Below the pieces are notes generated by a model that was not told the DNA's origin, did no database searches, and was given only the letters and a program-made list of their open reading frames with translations. A stretch of 44,165 bases of DNA from Chloroflexales bacterium. GTDB lineage: Bacteria; Chloroflexota; Chloroflexia; Chloroflexales; Chloroflexaceae. The DNA is taken from positions 1-44,165 of the forward strand of contig JAKSDJ010000238.1 in NCBI GenBank assembly GCA_022360155.1, read 5' to 3'. Positions 35,316 to 44,075 of this stretch are shown here, one piece after another (the first letter of the stretch is position 1; each line of letters begins with the position of its first letter). A program made the translations under genes and the position numbers.

Positions 35316-36671
35316 TTATAGCGCTTGTCGTAGCGCAGGAACGCGGCGAACAACCAGGAAATCGAGCAACAGCACCACAATCAGCGATACGCCTACGGTT
35401 GGCAGGGCGATGCTGAGTACGGCGAACAGCGCGATCAGCAGTTTGGGCGGCGCAGTGCGGCTGCGTTTGGGGACGCCGAGCTTGCCTGCCGGTCGCCGCT
35501 TCCACCACATCACAAAGCCAGACAGCACCGAGAAGATAATCGCGCTCGCCGCCAGAGCGCAGATCAACTGGTTCGCCAACCCGAAAAGCTCGCCGCGGTG
35601 AAATGGTATTCCCAGCAGCGACAGCTTGGTCAAAAACGGCGCGTCACTCCACCCGGCGTTGCGGATGATCGAGCCGTCGTACTGGTCGATCGCCATCACC
35701 CGAAATTGGCGCGGTTGTGAATCGTCGTCTGTCATCACCCGATACGAGCCCTCCGAATTGGATGGCATTGTGATGGTGTAATCGATCGTGACGCTGTTTG
35801 CTCGCGCAATAGCGTCGACTTCATTTAGGCTGATCGGGGCGCGCCCGTTGCTTGGCGCCGACGGGAAGGGCGTGAAGATTGCCAGGTTTTGGCCCAGGGC
35901 GTCGCGGGTCATCCGATAGAGATCGCCAGAGAAGCGTGACCAGGTCAACCCGGTGAGCACAAGCCCCAGGATGACCACGCCGGTGAGCACGCCGAGAATG
36001 CTATGCAAATCGCGCCACATCTGCCGTGAGCCGCCCTTGAAGCGGGGGATAAAGGCGCTGCGCAGTTGCGCGGTTTTGCGTGGGAACCACAGAAATGCGC
36101 CGCTGAGCAGCAACACCAAGAGCCAGCTTGCGCCCAGTTCCATCACTGGGCGGGCGTTGTCGCCCAGGCGCAAGTTGCCGTGCAGATTCTGCACCATTGT
36201 TTTGAAGCGGTCGTTCTCGGCAAGACCCCCGACGATAGCGGCGTTGTGCGGATTGACGAACACTGTTATGTCTTCGCTTGGTCCGTGTTGGTGGCCGCTG
36301 CTACCATGTTCGGCTTGGACCGGTGTAAGGGTGAATGCACTGGTCTGGCCTGGCTCGAAGCTCGGTGCGAATTGCTTGATCTGGGCAGCGGGGAACTCCT
36401 GCAGCACAGCAGCAAGTTGCTCGTTATAGCTGCGCAGCGTCTCTTGGGCAGGAACGAACAACAAGTTGCGATAGAGCGCTGCCTCGATCTGCGGGTTGAA
36501 AACAAAGATAATTCCGGTCAGCGAGGCCCAAATCAGGATCGGCGCAATCAGCACGCCAGCATAGAAGTGTAGCCGCCAGACCAGGCCGTAGAGTTCCGTT
36601 CCGATTGTTTTCTCGGTCGTTGATGTGGTTGTTGGCGATGCGACGCCAGGATTTTTAAGTATTGTCGACAC
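35316..36671 (-). CDS. PepSY-domain membrane protein (PiuB-like)
   Basis: 451 aa. Four main membrane helices (about residues 35-60, 190-212, 240-262 and 370-395) and a final one near 420-445. PepSY-type extracytoplasmic regions lie between them: one at about 80-180 and one at about 290-360, with His residues in the helices (RLHFYAGVL, DLHSILGV, PFHRGELFG). Such His pairs resemble heme-binding ferric-reductase cores, and family members reduce siderophore-bound iron. A redox role is therefore plausible. It lies 60 bases ahead of the PfpI gene and 28 bases after the cytochrome gene. Confidence 0.85.
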   Translation of the reverse strand: MSTILKNPGVASPTTTSTTEKTIGTELYGLVWRLHFYAGVLIAPILIWASLTGIIFVFNPQIEAALYRNLLFVPAQETLRSYNEQLAAVLQEFPAAQIKQFAPSFEPGQTSAFTLTPVQAEHGSSGHQHGPSEDITVFVNPHNAAIVGGLAENDRFKTMVQNLHGNLRLGDNARPVMELGASWLLVLLLSGAFLWFPRKTAQLRSAFIPRFKGGSRQMWRDLHSILGVLTGVVILGLVLTGLTWSRFSGDLYRMTRDALGQNLAIFTPFPSAPSNGRAPISLNEVDAIARANSVTIDYTITMPSNSEGSYRVMTDDDSQPRQFRVMAIDQYDGSIIRNAGWSDAPFLTKLSLLGIPFHRGELFGLANQLICALAASAIIFSVLSGFVMWWKRRPAGKLGVPKRSRTAPPKLLIALFAVLSIALPTVGVSLIVVLLLDFLVVRRVPALRQAL

Positions 36672-36699
36672 ATGTCCTCTGCGAATAAACTATTGGAGC

Positions 36700-37161
36700 T
36701 TATGATTCGAGCGTGAGCAGATAGCGCACGACATCGGCGATATCTTGTTCGGTCAGCAGATCTCCATAGACCGTGAGCATGATGTTCTCGCTGTAGCCAG
36801 GTGCGAGGTGTGTGTTTGGCGCGACGATCGATTCCCACAGGTATGCTTCGGCGGATTGGTTGGGTACGGTTGTTCCGGCGCGTATGGCTATGCCGGTAAG
36901 GTTCGGCCCCAGGCTTGTTGGCGCAGCGCCAGCCTCGACAGCGTGGCAAGTAACACACGCCGGAGCTGCTACGTCTGCGGCTTGACCAAGGAAAATCGCC
37001 GCGCCGCGCTCTGGATCGCCCGCGGCAATCAACGCCGTCACGTCGGCTGTGGCGGGGGCGGGATTACTGCTGGAGGGTGCGTTGCTGCAACCCGCAGCAT
37101 AGGCCACGAGTACAGCGACGATGTAGACGGACGCGCGCGTCCATCGTCGCGAAGATCTCAT
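36700..37161 (-). CDS. mono-heme c-type cytochrome lipoprotein
   Basis: 153 aa. Lipoprotein signal with lipobox YAAGC (Cys25), a spacer, and a class I cytochrome c domain with the heme motif CVTCH (Cys69, Cys72, His73) and Met128 in ENIMLTVYGDLL as the likely sixth ligand; the C-terminal helix EQDIADVVRYLL is typical. It is tethered outside the membrane and can shuttle electrons to the PepSY protein next to it. AAAGGAG precedes ATG 37161 by 9 bases. Confidence 0.92.
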   Translation of the reverse strand: MRSSRRWTRASVYIVAVLVAYAAGCSNAPSSSNPAPATADVTALIAAGDPERGAAIFLGQAADVAAPACVTCHAVEAGAAPTSLGPNLTGIAIRAGTTVPNQSAEAYLWESIVAPNTHLAPGYSENIMLTVYGDLLTEQDIADVVRYLLTLES

Positions 37162-37437
37162 AACAACATTCTCCTTTGCTAGGTTTGATCGCTTCTGAAC
37201 GCGAACGTGCGGTACGCAACTCAGCCATTGCCTTGCTGCTTTCAGTCGCCGTATTAACACGCTTGTTGGTAAGGCATGAACACGCAGTATTCGGGCGCAA
37301 TGATGCCTGCGCTTGTCGGTACAGCTATGTTTGCGCCAGACGGAAGCGTAGGCGATGAGACGCAGGCATTGCGCTATCGGACTGCATGTCTGCAGATCGC
37401 TTTGATTGGCAGACGTTAGCTGCGTTGTGTTAGTGAG
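37162..37437. other. gap upstream of the cytochrome gene
   Basis: About 275 bases between the small membrane protein and the cytochrome gene. No gene seen. A separate promoter for the cytochrome-to-ABC genes could lie here, but I found no convincing pair of hexamers. Confidence 0.35.
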
Positions 37438-37842
37438 TTAAGCGGAGGTTTGATGTAGACGCGGCGGCGGAGTTGGAGGTATTGTGCGGAGCTGCGCATT
37501 GAGTGGTGCAAGCAGTGTGGTGATGCTACCGGTGCGCTGAATGCCCAACCCGATAGCAAGGATCGACAGGGTTGTAGCGGAGAGAATATACACCACTAGC
37601 GGGACATCTGTGATTGGCGCCAGGTTGTTCGTAGTGGGCGCGTGGCCGCAGAGGAACAATTGTACATGGCTGAGCGCCGCTGACCGGCGTGATAATTCGC
37701 AGTGTAGGACACAGCCGATTGCGTTCGCAAGCAGACAGATAACGAGCAGCGCAGCCACAGGGTGAATACCTTGTCTGGCGCAGCAGCGTGATAGCTGGAC
37801 AACTGATTGGAGAGCGAAACGCAGATCGAGCAGACGGTGCAT
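37438..37842 (-). CDS. small membrane protein of unknown function
   Basis: 134 aa with two hydrophobic helices (about 30-48 and 78-100) and a Cys/His-rich loop between them (CVLHCELS, LCGHAP). The Cys/His pattern could bind a metal, but no family is recognised. ATG 37842 fits the promoter just upstream; a longer frame reaching 37980 starts before that promoter and is unlikely. Position at the head of the cytochrome/PepSY/ABC run suggests a related job. Confidence 0.6.
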   Translation of the reverse strand: MHRLLDLRFALQSVVQLSRCCARQGIHPVAALLVICLLANAIGCVLHCELSRRSAALSHVQLFLCGHAPTTNNLAPITDVPLVVYILSATTLSILAIGLGIQRTGSITTLLAPLNAQLRTIPPTPPPRLHQTSA

Positions 37843-37873
37843 GCTATTTCTCGTGATGGTTCTCGCAAGTATG

Positions 37874-37879
37874 ATTATA
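37874..37879 (-). promoter_or_regulatory. extended -10 promoter
   Basis: On the minus strand TATGCTATAAT gives an extended -10 (TGnTATAAT), the -10 hexamer being at 37874-37879. No good -35. It would start RNA near 37866, 24 bases before ATG 37842. Confidence 0.5.
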
Positions 37880-38004
37880 GCATATGTTGTTCTGGTGTTT
37901 GTTGTGTGGGTGTGACAGTCCGTGCGTACAACAATACCGCCAGTCGCAATGCTGACTAGCATTCGTCGATTGCCAGACATAGGCAGATGGATAGAGCGCC
38001 TATC

Positions 38005-38196
38005 TCATTCCGCCTGGCTGCCCGCAACTTCAGCGGCTTTCAGGCTATCCTCGCCCTCGACTAGGAGCTTGAGCTTGCCCCAGACCCGAGCAAACTCCTC
38101 TTTGTTAGCGCGGCGCTTCGCTTGCAGCGCATCCTCCACGAGATCAATGTAGCCCGTCATCAGCTCATCTGATCGCGGGCCGCGGCTCTCCATCAT
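38005..38196 (-). CDS. small hypothetical protein
   Basis: 63 aa, charged and helical (segment EDALQAKRRANKEEFARVWG). No domain recognised. It abuts a repeat at 38207-38238 and the EamA/FGE decay zone, so it may be a fragment of a longer lost gene. Real coding is likely from composition but not proven. Confidence 0.4.
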   Translation of the reverse strand: MMESRGPRSDELMTGYIDLVEDALQAKRRANKEEFARVWGKLKLLVEGEDSLKAAEVAGSQAE

Positions 38197-38206
38197 AGAG
38201 CGTCAG

Positions 38207-38238
38207 TGCGGCTACAAACCGCGCCTACAGAGCAAGCC
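38207..38238 (+). repeat. 32-bp exact repeat, copy 2
   Basis: Identical to 15190-15221, same orientation; see that entry. Confidence 0.7.
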
Positions 38239-38274
38239 CAACCGGGGGCGTTGTGTAGGGTATGCTGAACCCAA

Positions 38275-38365
38275 GTCTAACCTGCCAACCCCTGTCCTGA
38301 GCCCTTCGGCTGCGCTCAGGACTGGCGCAGCGAAGGATGCCAACCTGCTAACCTGTCAACCTTCC
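38275..38365 (-). repeat. REP-like palindrome with CAGGTT-type flanks, copy 2
   Basis: The core 38292-38338 is the inverted copy of 14701-14748. Flanks read CTAACCTGCCAACC and CCAACCTGCTAACCTG, the complement of the words beside copy 1. It sits between the small ORF and the EamA remnant. Confidence 0.7.
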
Positions 38366-38372
38366 AACGTAG

Positions 38373-39057
38373 TTAGGATCGAGTCTTCTCGGTTACAACC
38401 CGACCCGGCGCCGGATTGCGCTTCAATATGGCCAAGGCCACCCCGCCAAGAATGAACGCGCTCGCACCGATCAGCCGCACGGACACCTGCTCTGCAAGGA
38501 ACACGACACCGCCAAGGGCGGCAAGCATCGGCGCCAGCAGTTGCACACCGACGCCTGGGTTGTCGTCAGGTCGCTCAGCGCTTTGTACCACAGGACATAT
38601 CCCAGCCCCAACGTCACCACCCCGGAGATCAGCGCGAGTAGGACGCCGAACGGCTCCAGGTACACCGAGAAAAAGGCGACCGCGCTGACCGCGAAGACAA
38701 TGGGTGCTGAGCGCAGGAAGTTCCCGGCAGTCATGAAGACGGGCGCGGTAACGCTCTTGCCACGGATCGAGCACACACCCCAGGCGATCCCGGCGATACA
38801 CATTAGCAAGGCGCCAATCGGATCGGGGGCCGTGATCCCCGGAAGCACATGATAGATGAGCCCGCCAATGGCTGTGGCTGCGCCGACCCACTGTGCAAAT
38901 CCAAGCTTGTCACCTGATTTCAGCGCTACCCCGATCATGGTTACCTACACCGACCCGAAGAGGATGAGCGCTCCCATCCCGGTATTGAGCGACACATAGG
39001 CTAGCGAGAACGCCGCCGCGTACGCGAACAACGCGAACCCCGAGCCCCAGGAACCAA
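38373..39057 (-). pseudogene. EamA/DMT-family transporter, truncated and broken
   Basis: Remnant of a drug/metabolite transporter. From about 39057 the frame reads GSGFALFAYAAAFSLAYVSLNTGMGALILFGSV, then an in-frame TAG (38945-38947, a likely CAG change), then VTMIGVALKSGDKLG and the second EamA repeat to about 38560, where a frameshift moves the reading into AERP.../LAPMLAALGGVVFLAEQ and the C-terminus ending at 38373. The first helices are missing: the gene stops being recognisable exactly where the opposite-strand FGE fragment begins. Three lesions make this a clear pseudogene. Confidence 0.85.
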
Positions 39058-39060
39058 TTG

Positions 39061-39794
39061 CTTGCTATCGAGCAACTGCCGAAGGATGAGCAGCGTTATT
39101 TGCATGACACCAACAACACGGTTCTGATCACGGTCGCCGCCTTCGCACTGGCCCGCTACCTGGTGACCAATGCCCAGTATCAATAGTTCATTGACGCCGG
39201 CGGCTATGACCCGCCGGCGCCCTGGCGGGACGCGGTGGGCCAGGCATGGTTGCGGGAAAACGAACCTCACTATTGGAGCAACAAGCGCTTTGGCATTACT
39301 CGCCCCAACCACCGGGTGGTTGGGGTCAGTTGGTACGAGACGATGGCCTTTTGCCGCTGGTTGACCCAATACTTGAACGATGGGTATGGGTATCAGTTAC
39401 CCAGCGAAGCCGATTGGGAATACGCAGCGCGCGGAGCAGAACGACGGATGTATCCCTGGGCCAGGATGAGTCAGATGCGGAACGAGCCAATCATAATCAG
39501 ATCTATGGGTATACCTTGGCAATAGGCTGTTTCCCTCGTGGTGAGACAACGGAAGGAGTCTTGGACATGGCCGGCAATATTTGGGAGTGGACGCGCAGTG
39601 AATATTATGTCTCTTCCGACGACTTGGACGACGGACATGAAGACAGAGATAAGATCATGCAGAAACGCTTTACACTACACAGTGGTTCGTGGTTCTATCG
39701 CCCGGTTGACTTGCGCGCGGCCTACCGAAACCTCGTTACACCCGACCTTCACAATAACCTCATTGGGTTTCGACTTGCCCGGCGCAAAATATAG
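39061..39794 (+). pseudogene. formylglycine-generating-enzyme (FGE-sulfatase) domain fragment, broken
   Basis: Fragment of an SUMF1/FGE-type domain. Pieces: AFALARYLVTNAQYQ, an in-frame TAG at 39184-39186, [13 protein letters not shown]..., [40 protein letters not shown], a frameshift near 39465, then GETTEGVLDMAGNIWEWTRSEYY and a C-terminal LHSGSWFYRPVDLRAAYRN...IGFRLAR. These are consecutive parts of one domain with no N-terminal partner left. In Chloroflexota such domains are often fused to signalling or protease modules; the partner has been lost here. Confidence 0.85.
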
Positions 39795-40023
39795 GCGATA
39801 ACTGATCATGAGTCTGCGGCACACCAGAGCGCACGAGCAGCTATCGGGCTATCGGCTATTTTCGTATAAGACTAAGGTTCGCAGGCGCTTTACAGGGTTT
39901 GTGCCAAAACCCTACGAATGGCTTCAGAAAGATATGGAGTGTCATCTCAGTTGGTCAAGACTATAAAGTAAAGCTGCCAATCCTGAAACCTTGTCTAAGG
40001 CATTAATCCTAACGAACTGCACC

Positions 40024-40785
40024 TTATCTCTCACGCATCACCGCCGGCACAGGGGTAAAAATATATCCTTCCTCCAGTGTTCCAAATGTACGGCAATGCG
40101 CCCATCCCCAACAGAATCCATAGAGTGCAATATAGGCGCAGCAGAGAGCATCGACCTGATCTTCGTAGCGCTTCAGTTGTCGCCCGCGCAGTTGCACAAC
40201 ATCCTGTGCGAGCAACTCCTCGTGACCGTGTAGCGAAGGGGTGGCATCTCGCAACGCGAGCAAATACGCCTGATAACGCCGCCACTCTGCCATACGTAGT
40301 TCGAGGCTGCGCTTCGGTTTGGCCTTGTATTTGAGGGTTCGGGTGAGATCGAAGAACGCGACCATTGCTGGGTGGGGAAAGACCTCGATAACCTGGCGTA
40401 GCTCCAGATTTGCGTCAATGGCAGGTTTATGCGTAAACCCTCTTGCGGCTAAGGCGGCTACTAGCGTTTCGCCACGGACCACTCCATCAAAGGCAAGACG
40501 CTGCCGGTTGGCCGGGTGCGGCGCTGCTTCGTAAGCGCGAAATGCCCGCGCGAGCTCGCTCTCGGCGCGGCGCCGCCCAGCATGGTTTGGCGCCCAGAGC
40601 GGGGCGTCTACAGCGACAATAGCAGGTTCTGGCCCGGCGAAACGCTCGATGTAAGCAATTATTGCCGCATCGTCGCCAAGCACCGCTACGTCGGCAAGAG
40701 CGCCGCCAGTTGCATCGCCGATAATAACAGCAGCACCCGTGCTATTGCGCGGCGACCAGGCCAGATCAATGCCGATACAGATCAT
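40024..40785 (-). CDS. DUF429 protein, RNase H-like fold
   Basis: 253 aa. The family (predicted RNase H-like nuclease) is recognised by the N-terminal CIGIDLAWSPRNSTGAAVI, the VAVDAPLWAPN strand with its Asp, a Phe/Pro stretch VIEVFPHPAMVAFF, and the YEDQVDALCCAYIAL helix with the late Asp; these acids resemble a nuclease active site. Function is not established for the family. ATG 40785 is used because it opens the family's first strand and follows AGGAGA; a frame extending to 41019 is not supported. Confidence 0.85.
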   Translation of the reverse strand: MICIGIDLAWSPRNSTGAAVIIGDATGGALADVAVLGDDAAIIAYIERFAGPEPAIVAVDAPLWAPNHAGRRRAESELARAFRAYEAAPHPANRQRLAFDGVVRGETLVAALAARGFTHKPAIDANLELRQVIEVFPHPAMVAFFDLTRTLKYKAKPKRSLELRMAEWRRYQAYLLALRDATPSLHGHEELLAQDVVQLRGRQLKRYEDQVDALCCAYIALYGFCWGWAHCRTFGTLEEGYIFTPVPAVMRER

Positions 40786-41144
40786 TAGTACACAACTCTC
40801 CTGGAGAATGGTACTGAAGGTGCAAAAGTTGCTGGCGCTCATTAGTACTAACAGGCGATAGACGCGCTTTGACGGCGGCGTTATACTGGCAGGAACAAGG
40901 TCAGAATGAGCACCGAGAGCTATTTTTTGCCTGGATAGTGTTGCGGTTACGCCTGTCCCCGCATACGAGCGCTTCACAGGAGTTCCGTCCTTTGACAACC
41001 AGTGACAACCAGGCGCCAATGCATAGCAACACTGCTCTATGATACCATTCGCTCGCGGTGCAATTACCGAGACCGCTTACAGACATCGTTATTACTCATG
41101 CCCTTCTTTGCTCTAGCGCGCCACCCCATAAGGAGAAACATGCT
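40786..41144. other. divergent intergenic region
   Basis: About 360 bases between divergent genes. It must hold both promoters, but I found no pair of hexamers good enough to call and no repeat. Confidence 0.4.
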
Positions 41145-42473
41145 ATGTCACTCGATATCCCAGACCTGAATAGTTTGCCACAAGATATTGCCGCGTTACA
41201 GCAGCGGATTACCGAGCTAGAACAGCAACTAGCCCAATATCAACACACTGAAGGTTTTATTCCAGATGCTACACCAAAAGATACAACGAAGCAGCAGCTT
41301 AGTGCCGAAACGCTGAGCCAATTTGCCGCACTCATCGAGGCGACAAGCGATTGTGTCATCGTTGCCAATGCTCAAGGATATCTGATGTACATCAACCAGG
41401 CTGGGCGCCAGATGATAGGACTTGAGCCTGAACAAGCTATCGCGACGCTTCCCATTACGCAATTTGTTCCGGAGGCGATGCATTCGGTCTTGCAGAAACA
41501 TGCCATACCCAGCGCGCTACGCAATGGATCGTGGTCTGGGGAAATGCTGCTGCTGAGGAATGATGGGCGGCATATTCCCGTTTCCCAGGTCATCCTTGCC
41601 CATAAACATCAAGATGGCCGTCCCGTCTATCTGTCAACAGTCATGCGCGACATTAGCACACAGAAGCAGTCAGAGGAGAACATCCGCGTCTATGAAGAGG
41701 TTGTGAAAAATATGCGGACCGGCATGACGGTTTTCCAACTGGAGCAGCCGGATGATCTAGCTTCGTTACGCCTCATTGCCGCGAACTCGATAGCAAGTCA
41801 TTTTGCCGGCCGCGATTTCGAAGCGGAGATCGGACGTCTTCTGATTGATTTTGCTCCCGAAGCATTTGAAACTGGGCTGGCCCAAACCTATGCAGATGTA
41901 GCCCTTTCCGGACAGAGTCGTGATCTCGGTGAGGTGTCCTTCAGTGACGAGCGCATTACCGATGCCATCTTTGCCGTCTGGGCTTTTCCTATGCCAAACA
42001 ACCGGGTTAGTATCGCCTTCGAGGATATTACGGAGCGCAAGCGTGCCGAAGAGGCGCTACGCCGCAGCCTCCTTCAAGAGGAAGTGATTCATGCGCAGGA
42101 GGCCGCCCTCGCTGAACTGTCAACCCCGCTGCTTTCGATTAGTGAAAACATGGTCGTGATGCCGTTGATCGGTTCGGTCGACTCACGACGAGCGCAACAA
42201 GTGCTCGATACGCTTCTCGAAGGCGTTGCCGCGAGCAATGCCAATGTAGTGGTGCTGGATATAACCGGTGTTTCGGTGGTAGACACTCAGGTTGCGAACG
42301 CCCTGATCCGCGCGGCCCAGGCGGTGCGGTTGCTTGGCGCACAGGTCGTACTGACCGGTATCCGCCCAGAAGTCGCACAGACCCTGGTTGGGTTAGGCGT
42401 TGATTTGGGTGGTATTATAACCCAGAGTACCTTGCAAAGCGGTATTGCTTCCGCATTCCAACGCCGTTTGTAA
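41145..42473 (+). CDS. PAS-PAS-STAS regulator, RsbR-like
   Basis: 442 aa cytoplasmic protein. N-terminal coiled coil (about 15-35), a PAS domain (about 60-170, ATSDCVIVANAQGYLMYIN) ending in the typical MRDISTQKQSEE, a second PAS-like domain (about 180-298, ending EDITERKRAEEA), a linker coil, then a STAS domain (about 325-440). The STAS part (VVVLDITGVSVVDTQVANALIRA) resembles RsbR/RsbS of stressosomes, with Thr381 and Thr413 near the phosphorylated positions I recall. No rsbT kinase or phosphatase is nearby. AAGGAG lies 9 bases before ATG 41145. The tail matches the remnant at 8564-8690, so the two are paralogues. Confidence 0.9.
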   Translation: MSLDIPDLNSLPQDIAALQQRITELEQQLAQYQHTEGFIPDATPKDTTKQQLSAETLSQFAALIEATSDCVIVANAQGYLMYINQAGRQMIGLEPEQAIATLPITQFVPEAMHSVLQKHAIPSALRNGSWSGEMLLLRNDGRHIPVSQVILAHKHQDGRPVYLSTVMRDISTQKQSEENIRVYEEVVKNMRTGMTVFQLEQPDDLASLRLIAANSIASHFAGRDFEAEIGRLLIDFAPEAFETGLAQTYADVALSGQSRDLGEVSFSDERITDAIFAVWAFPMPNNRVSIAFEDITERKRAEEALRRSLLQEEVIHAQEAALAELSTPLLSISENMVVMPLIGSVDSRRAQQVLDTLLEGVAASNANVVVLDITGVSVVDTQVANALIRAAQAVRLLGAQVVLTGIRPEVAQTLVGLGVDLGGIITQSTLQSGIASAFQRRL

Positions 42474-42526
42474 CCCACGACGACAAGATACGCTGGCGGT
42501 CGCTTCTATCGATCAGCGTAACATTC

Positions 42527-42584
42527 GCCTAAAAGAGGCTTGGGGATCATTGATTTCCCCAGGCCTCTTTTGGTTAGGTTTTTT
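42527..42584 (+). terminator. rho-independent terminator of the PAS-STAS gene
   Basis: Stem AAAAGAGGC-T-TGGGGA against TCCCCA-G-GCCTCTTTT (42531-42546 and 42556-42571), a 9-nt loop, extended by CCTAA/TTAGG and followed by TTTTTT at 42579-42584. Confidence 0.85.
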
Positions 42585-42665
42585 GCTTAGGCGGATCAGA
42601 TGCTGAGCGTATCTCTAGTTGGCTGCAGAAAACTTGCGCATTCTCATATATAAAGCGCTGTCGCA

Positions 42666-42694
42666 TTGCTCTTGGCATGCATGTCGTCTATAAT
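42666..42694 (+). promoter_or_regulatory. sigma70-type promoter
   Basis: TTGCTC, exactly 17 bases, TATAAT. The predicted RNA start near 42701 lies inside the longest possible frame of the following gene, which argues for a start downstream, at ATG 42788. Confidence 0.6.
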
Positions 42695-42787
42695 GCACTC
42701 AACATTTGGATGTTTGAGTCGCTAGGCATGGCTGGCGGAATGAGCATCGGTCAATCCTGGGGACTCATTGGAAGCGTAGGGGGATCT

Positions 42788-43960
42788 ATGGCGGTGAAAG
42801 AAACCATTTCGCCTACCAGCGAACAACATCCGCTCACAACACCGGATATGGATAATCTGCTTGGTATTCTCCGCGATGCGCTCGCTATCAACCCGCCGCG
42901 CTATCTCTCGTCAATTTTTGGACTTCCCCAAACATGGATGGCGCCTAAGCATCGCTTTTCTGAATTTCAGGTCATCGATTTCTGGCGATTAGAACGCTCA
43001 ATTCGCTATGTACTCAATGTTACCATTCCCTCGATTCCGCAAACGCCGCCAGCGTCTGGATGGCCGCTGCTCAACTCTTTTTTTTGGAAACCAACGGTTA
43101 TCTTGCAACGCCCCGATCATTATGGAAGCTATACATCGTTCCCATATGAGTCATGGTTTTTTATCAATGGAGTTATGACCAATGATGCGGTAGCACAAGT
43201 CAATGCAGCATACCTTTCATACCTGTTTCATCGCCCCATCACACTGATTCAAAACTCTACATGCGGTATCTTCGCCGATTTGATCGAGTGTGCAATCGGC
43301 AAAGAATGGCATCGCACCACCGAAGCTGCTGCGAAGGCATTTCCCGCCATCTATGATGCATTGAAGAGCGAGAAGCGGCGCGTTGTGGTGATTGCCCACT
43401 CACAAGGAACGATCATCGCGGCGGTCGTTTTACGAATGTTGGGTGCGATTACTGAAGTCAGCAAACAAGCAGTGTTGGGCGGCGGCTTCCAAGAGATCTA
43501 TGCCGAACCTGAATTTGTTTTCCCCGATCATGAAGAGATCCGGCTGAGCGATTTTGAAACTCTCTCAGAGGAAGAACTTACCAAATTGGAATTGTACTGC
43601 TTTGCCAACTGCGCGACTAAAATGCCGTATTTCAGAGCTGCGGCTGATGGTGTGCGACCAATGCCCTGGATTGAAAGCTTCGGCAATGAGTATGATATAG
43701 TGGCGCGGTTAGGAATGCAGGCCCCTAACTCGGACAAGTGGGGTATTCATATCGACGGGCCACGCTATGTCGTATCTAACACATGGGGGCACTTGTTGAA
43801 CGAACACTATTTGCGTTTCGTCCATGAACACCAAAAGGTCCGTTATATCAAGCGCGGTCAGGGCGGCGTTGCACCTTATCAACTGATCAATCCCGATTCA
43901 TTTTCACCAGACCTGACACCTCGCCTGTTTGCCTATATCAATGGCGGTTCACCAACTTGA
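42788..43960 (+). CDS. putative alpha/beta hydrolase, unassigned
   Basis: 390 aa, no signal peptide. The core shows VVVIAHSQGTIIAAVVLRML with nucleophile candidate Ser205, and later EYDIVARLG and TWGHLLNEHYL as likely Asp and His of the triad; ESWFFINGVMTND sits in the oxyanion-loop position. The sequence reads as a lipase/serine-esterase-like fold, but I do not recognise the family. Start: AGGGGGATCT precedes ATG 42788 and the promoter at 42666-42694 excludes the longer frame from 42677; ATGs at 42710-42740 remain possible. Confidence 0.65.
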   Translation: MAVKETISPTSEQHPLTTPDMDNLLGILRDALAINPPRYLSSIFGLPQTWMAPKHRFSEFQVIDFWRLERSIRYVLNVTIPSIPQTPPASGWPLLNSFFWKPTVILQRPDHYGSYTSFPYESWFFINGVMTNDAVAQVNAAYLSYLFHRPITLIQNSTCGIFADLIECAIGKEWHRTTEAAAKAFPAIYDALKSEKRRVVVIAHSQGTIIAAVVLRMLGAITEVSKQAVLGGGFQEIYAEPEFVFPDHEEIRLSDFETLSEEELTKLELYCFANCATKMPYFRAAADGVRPMPWIESFGNEYDIVARLGMQAPNSDKWGIHIDGPRYVVSNTWGHLLNEHYLRFVHEHQKVRYIKRGQGGVAPYQLINPDSFSPDLTPRLFAYINGGSPT

Positions 43961-44075
43961 TGAAGCCTGATCTTACGCTGTCTCATTCAAGGGGATTGAC
44001 CCCAATTCACTAAAAAAGCAGGTTTCATAATCACAGAAACAGGAAAAGCCGCACTATATACTCGTTGAACATATG
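43961..44075. other. short gap before the terminal element
   Basis: GGGGATTGACCCC at 43993-44005 is a small palindrome. Nothing else is seen. Confidence 0.3.
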
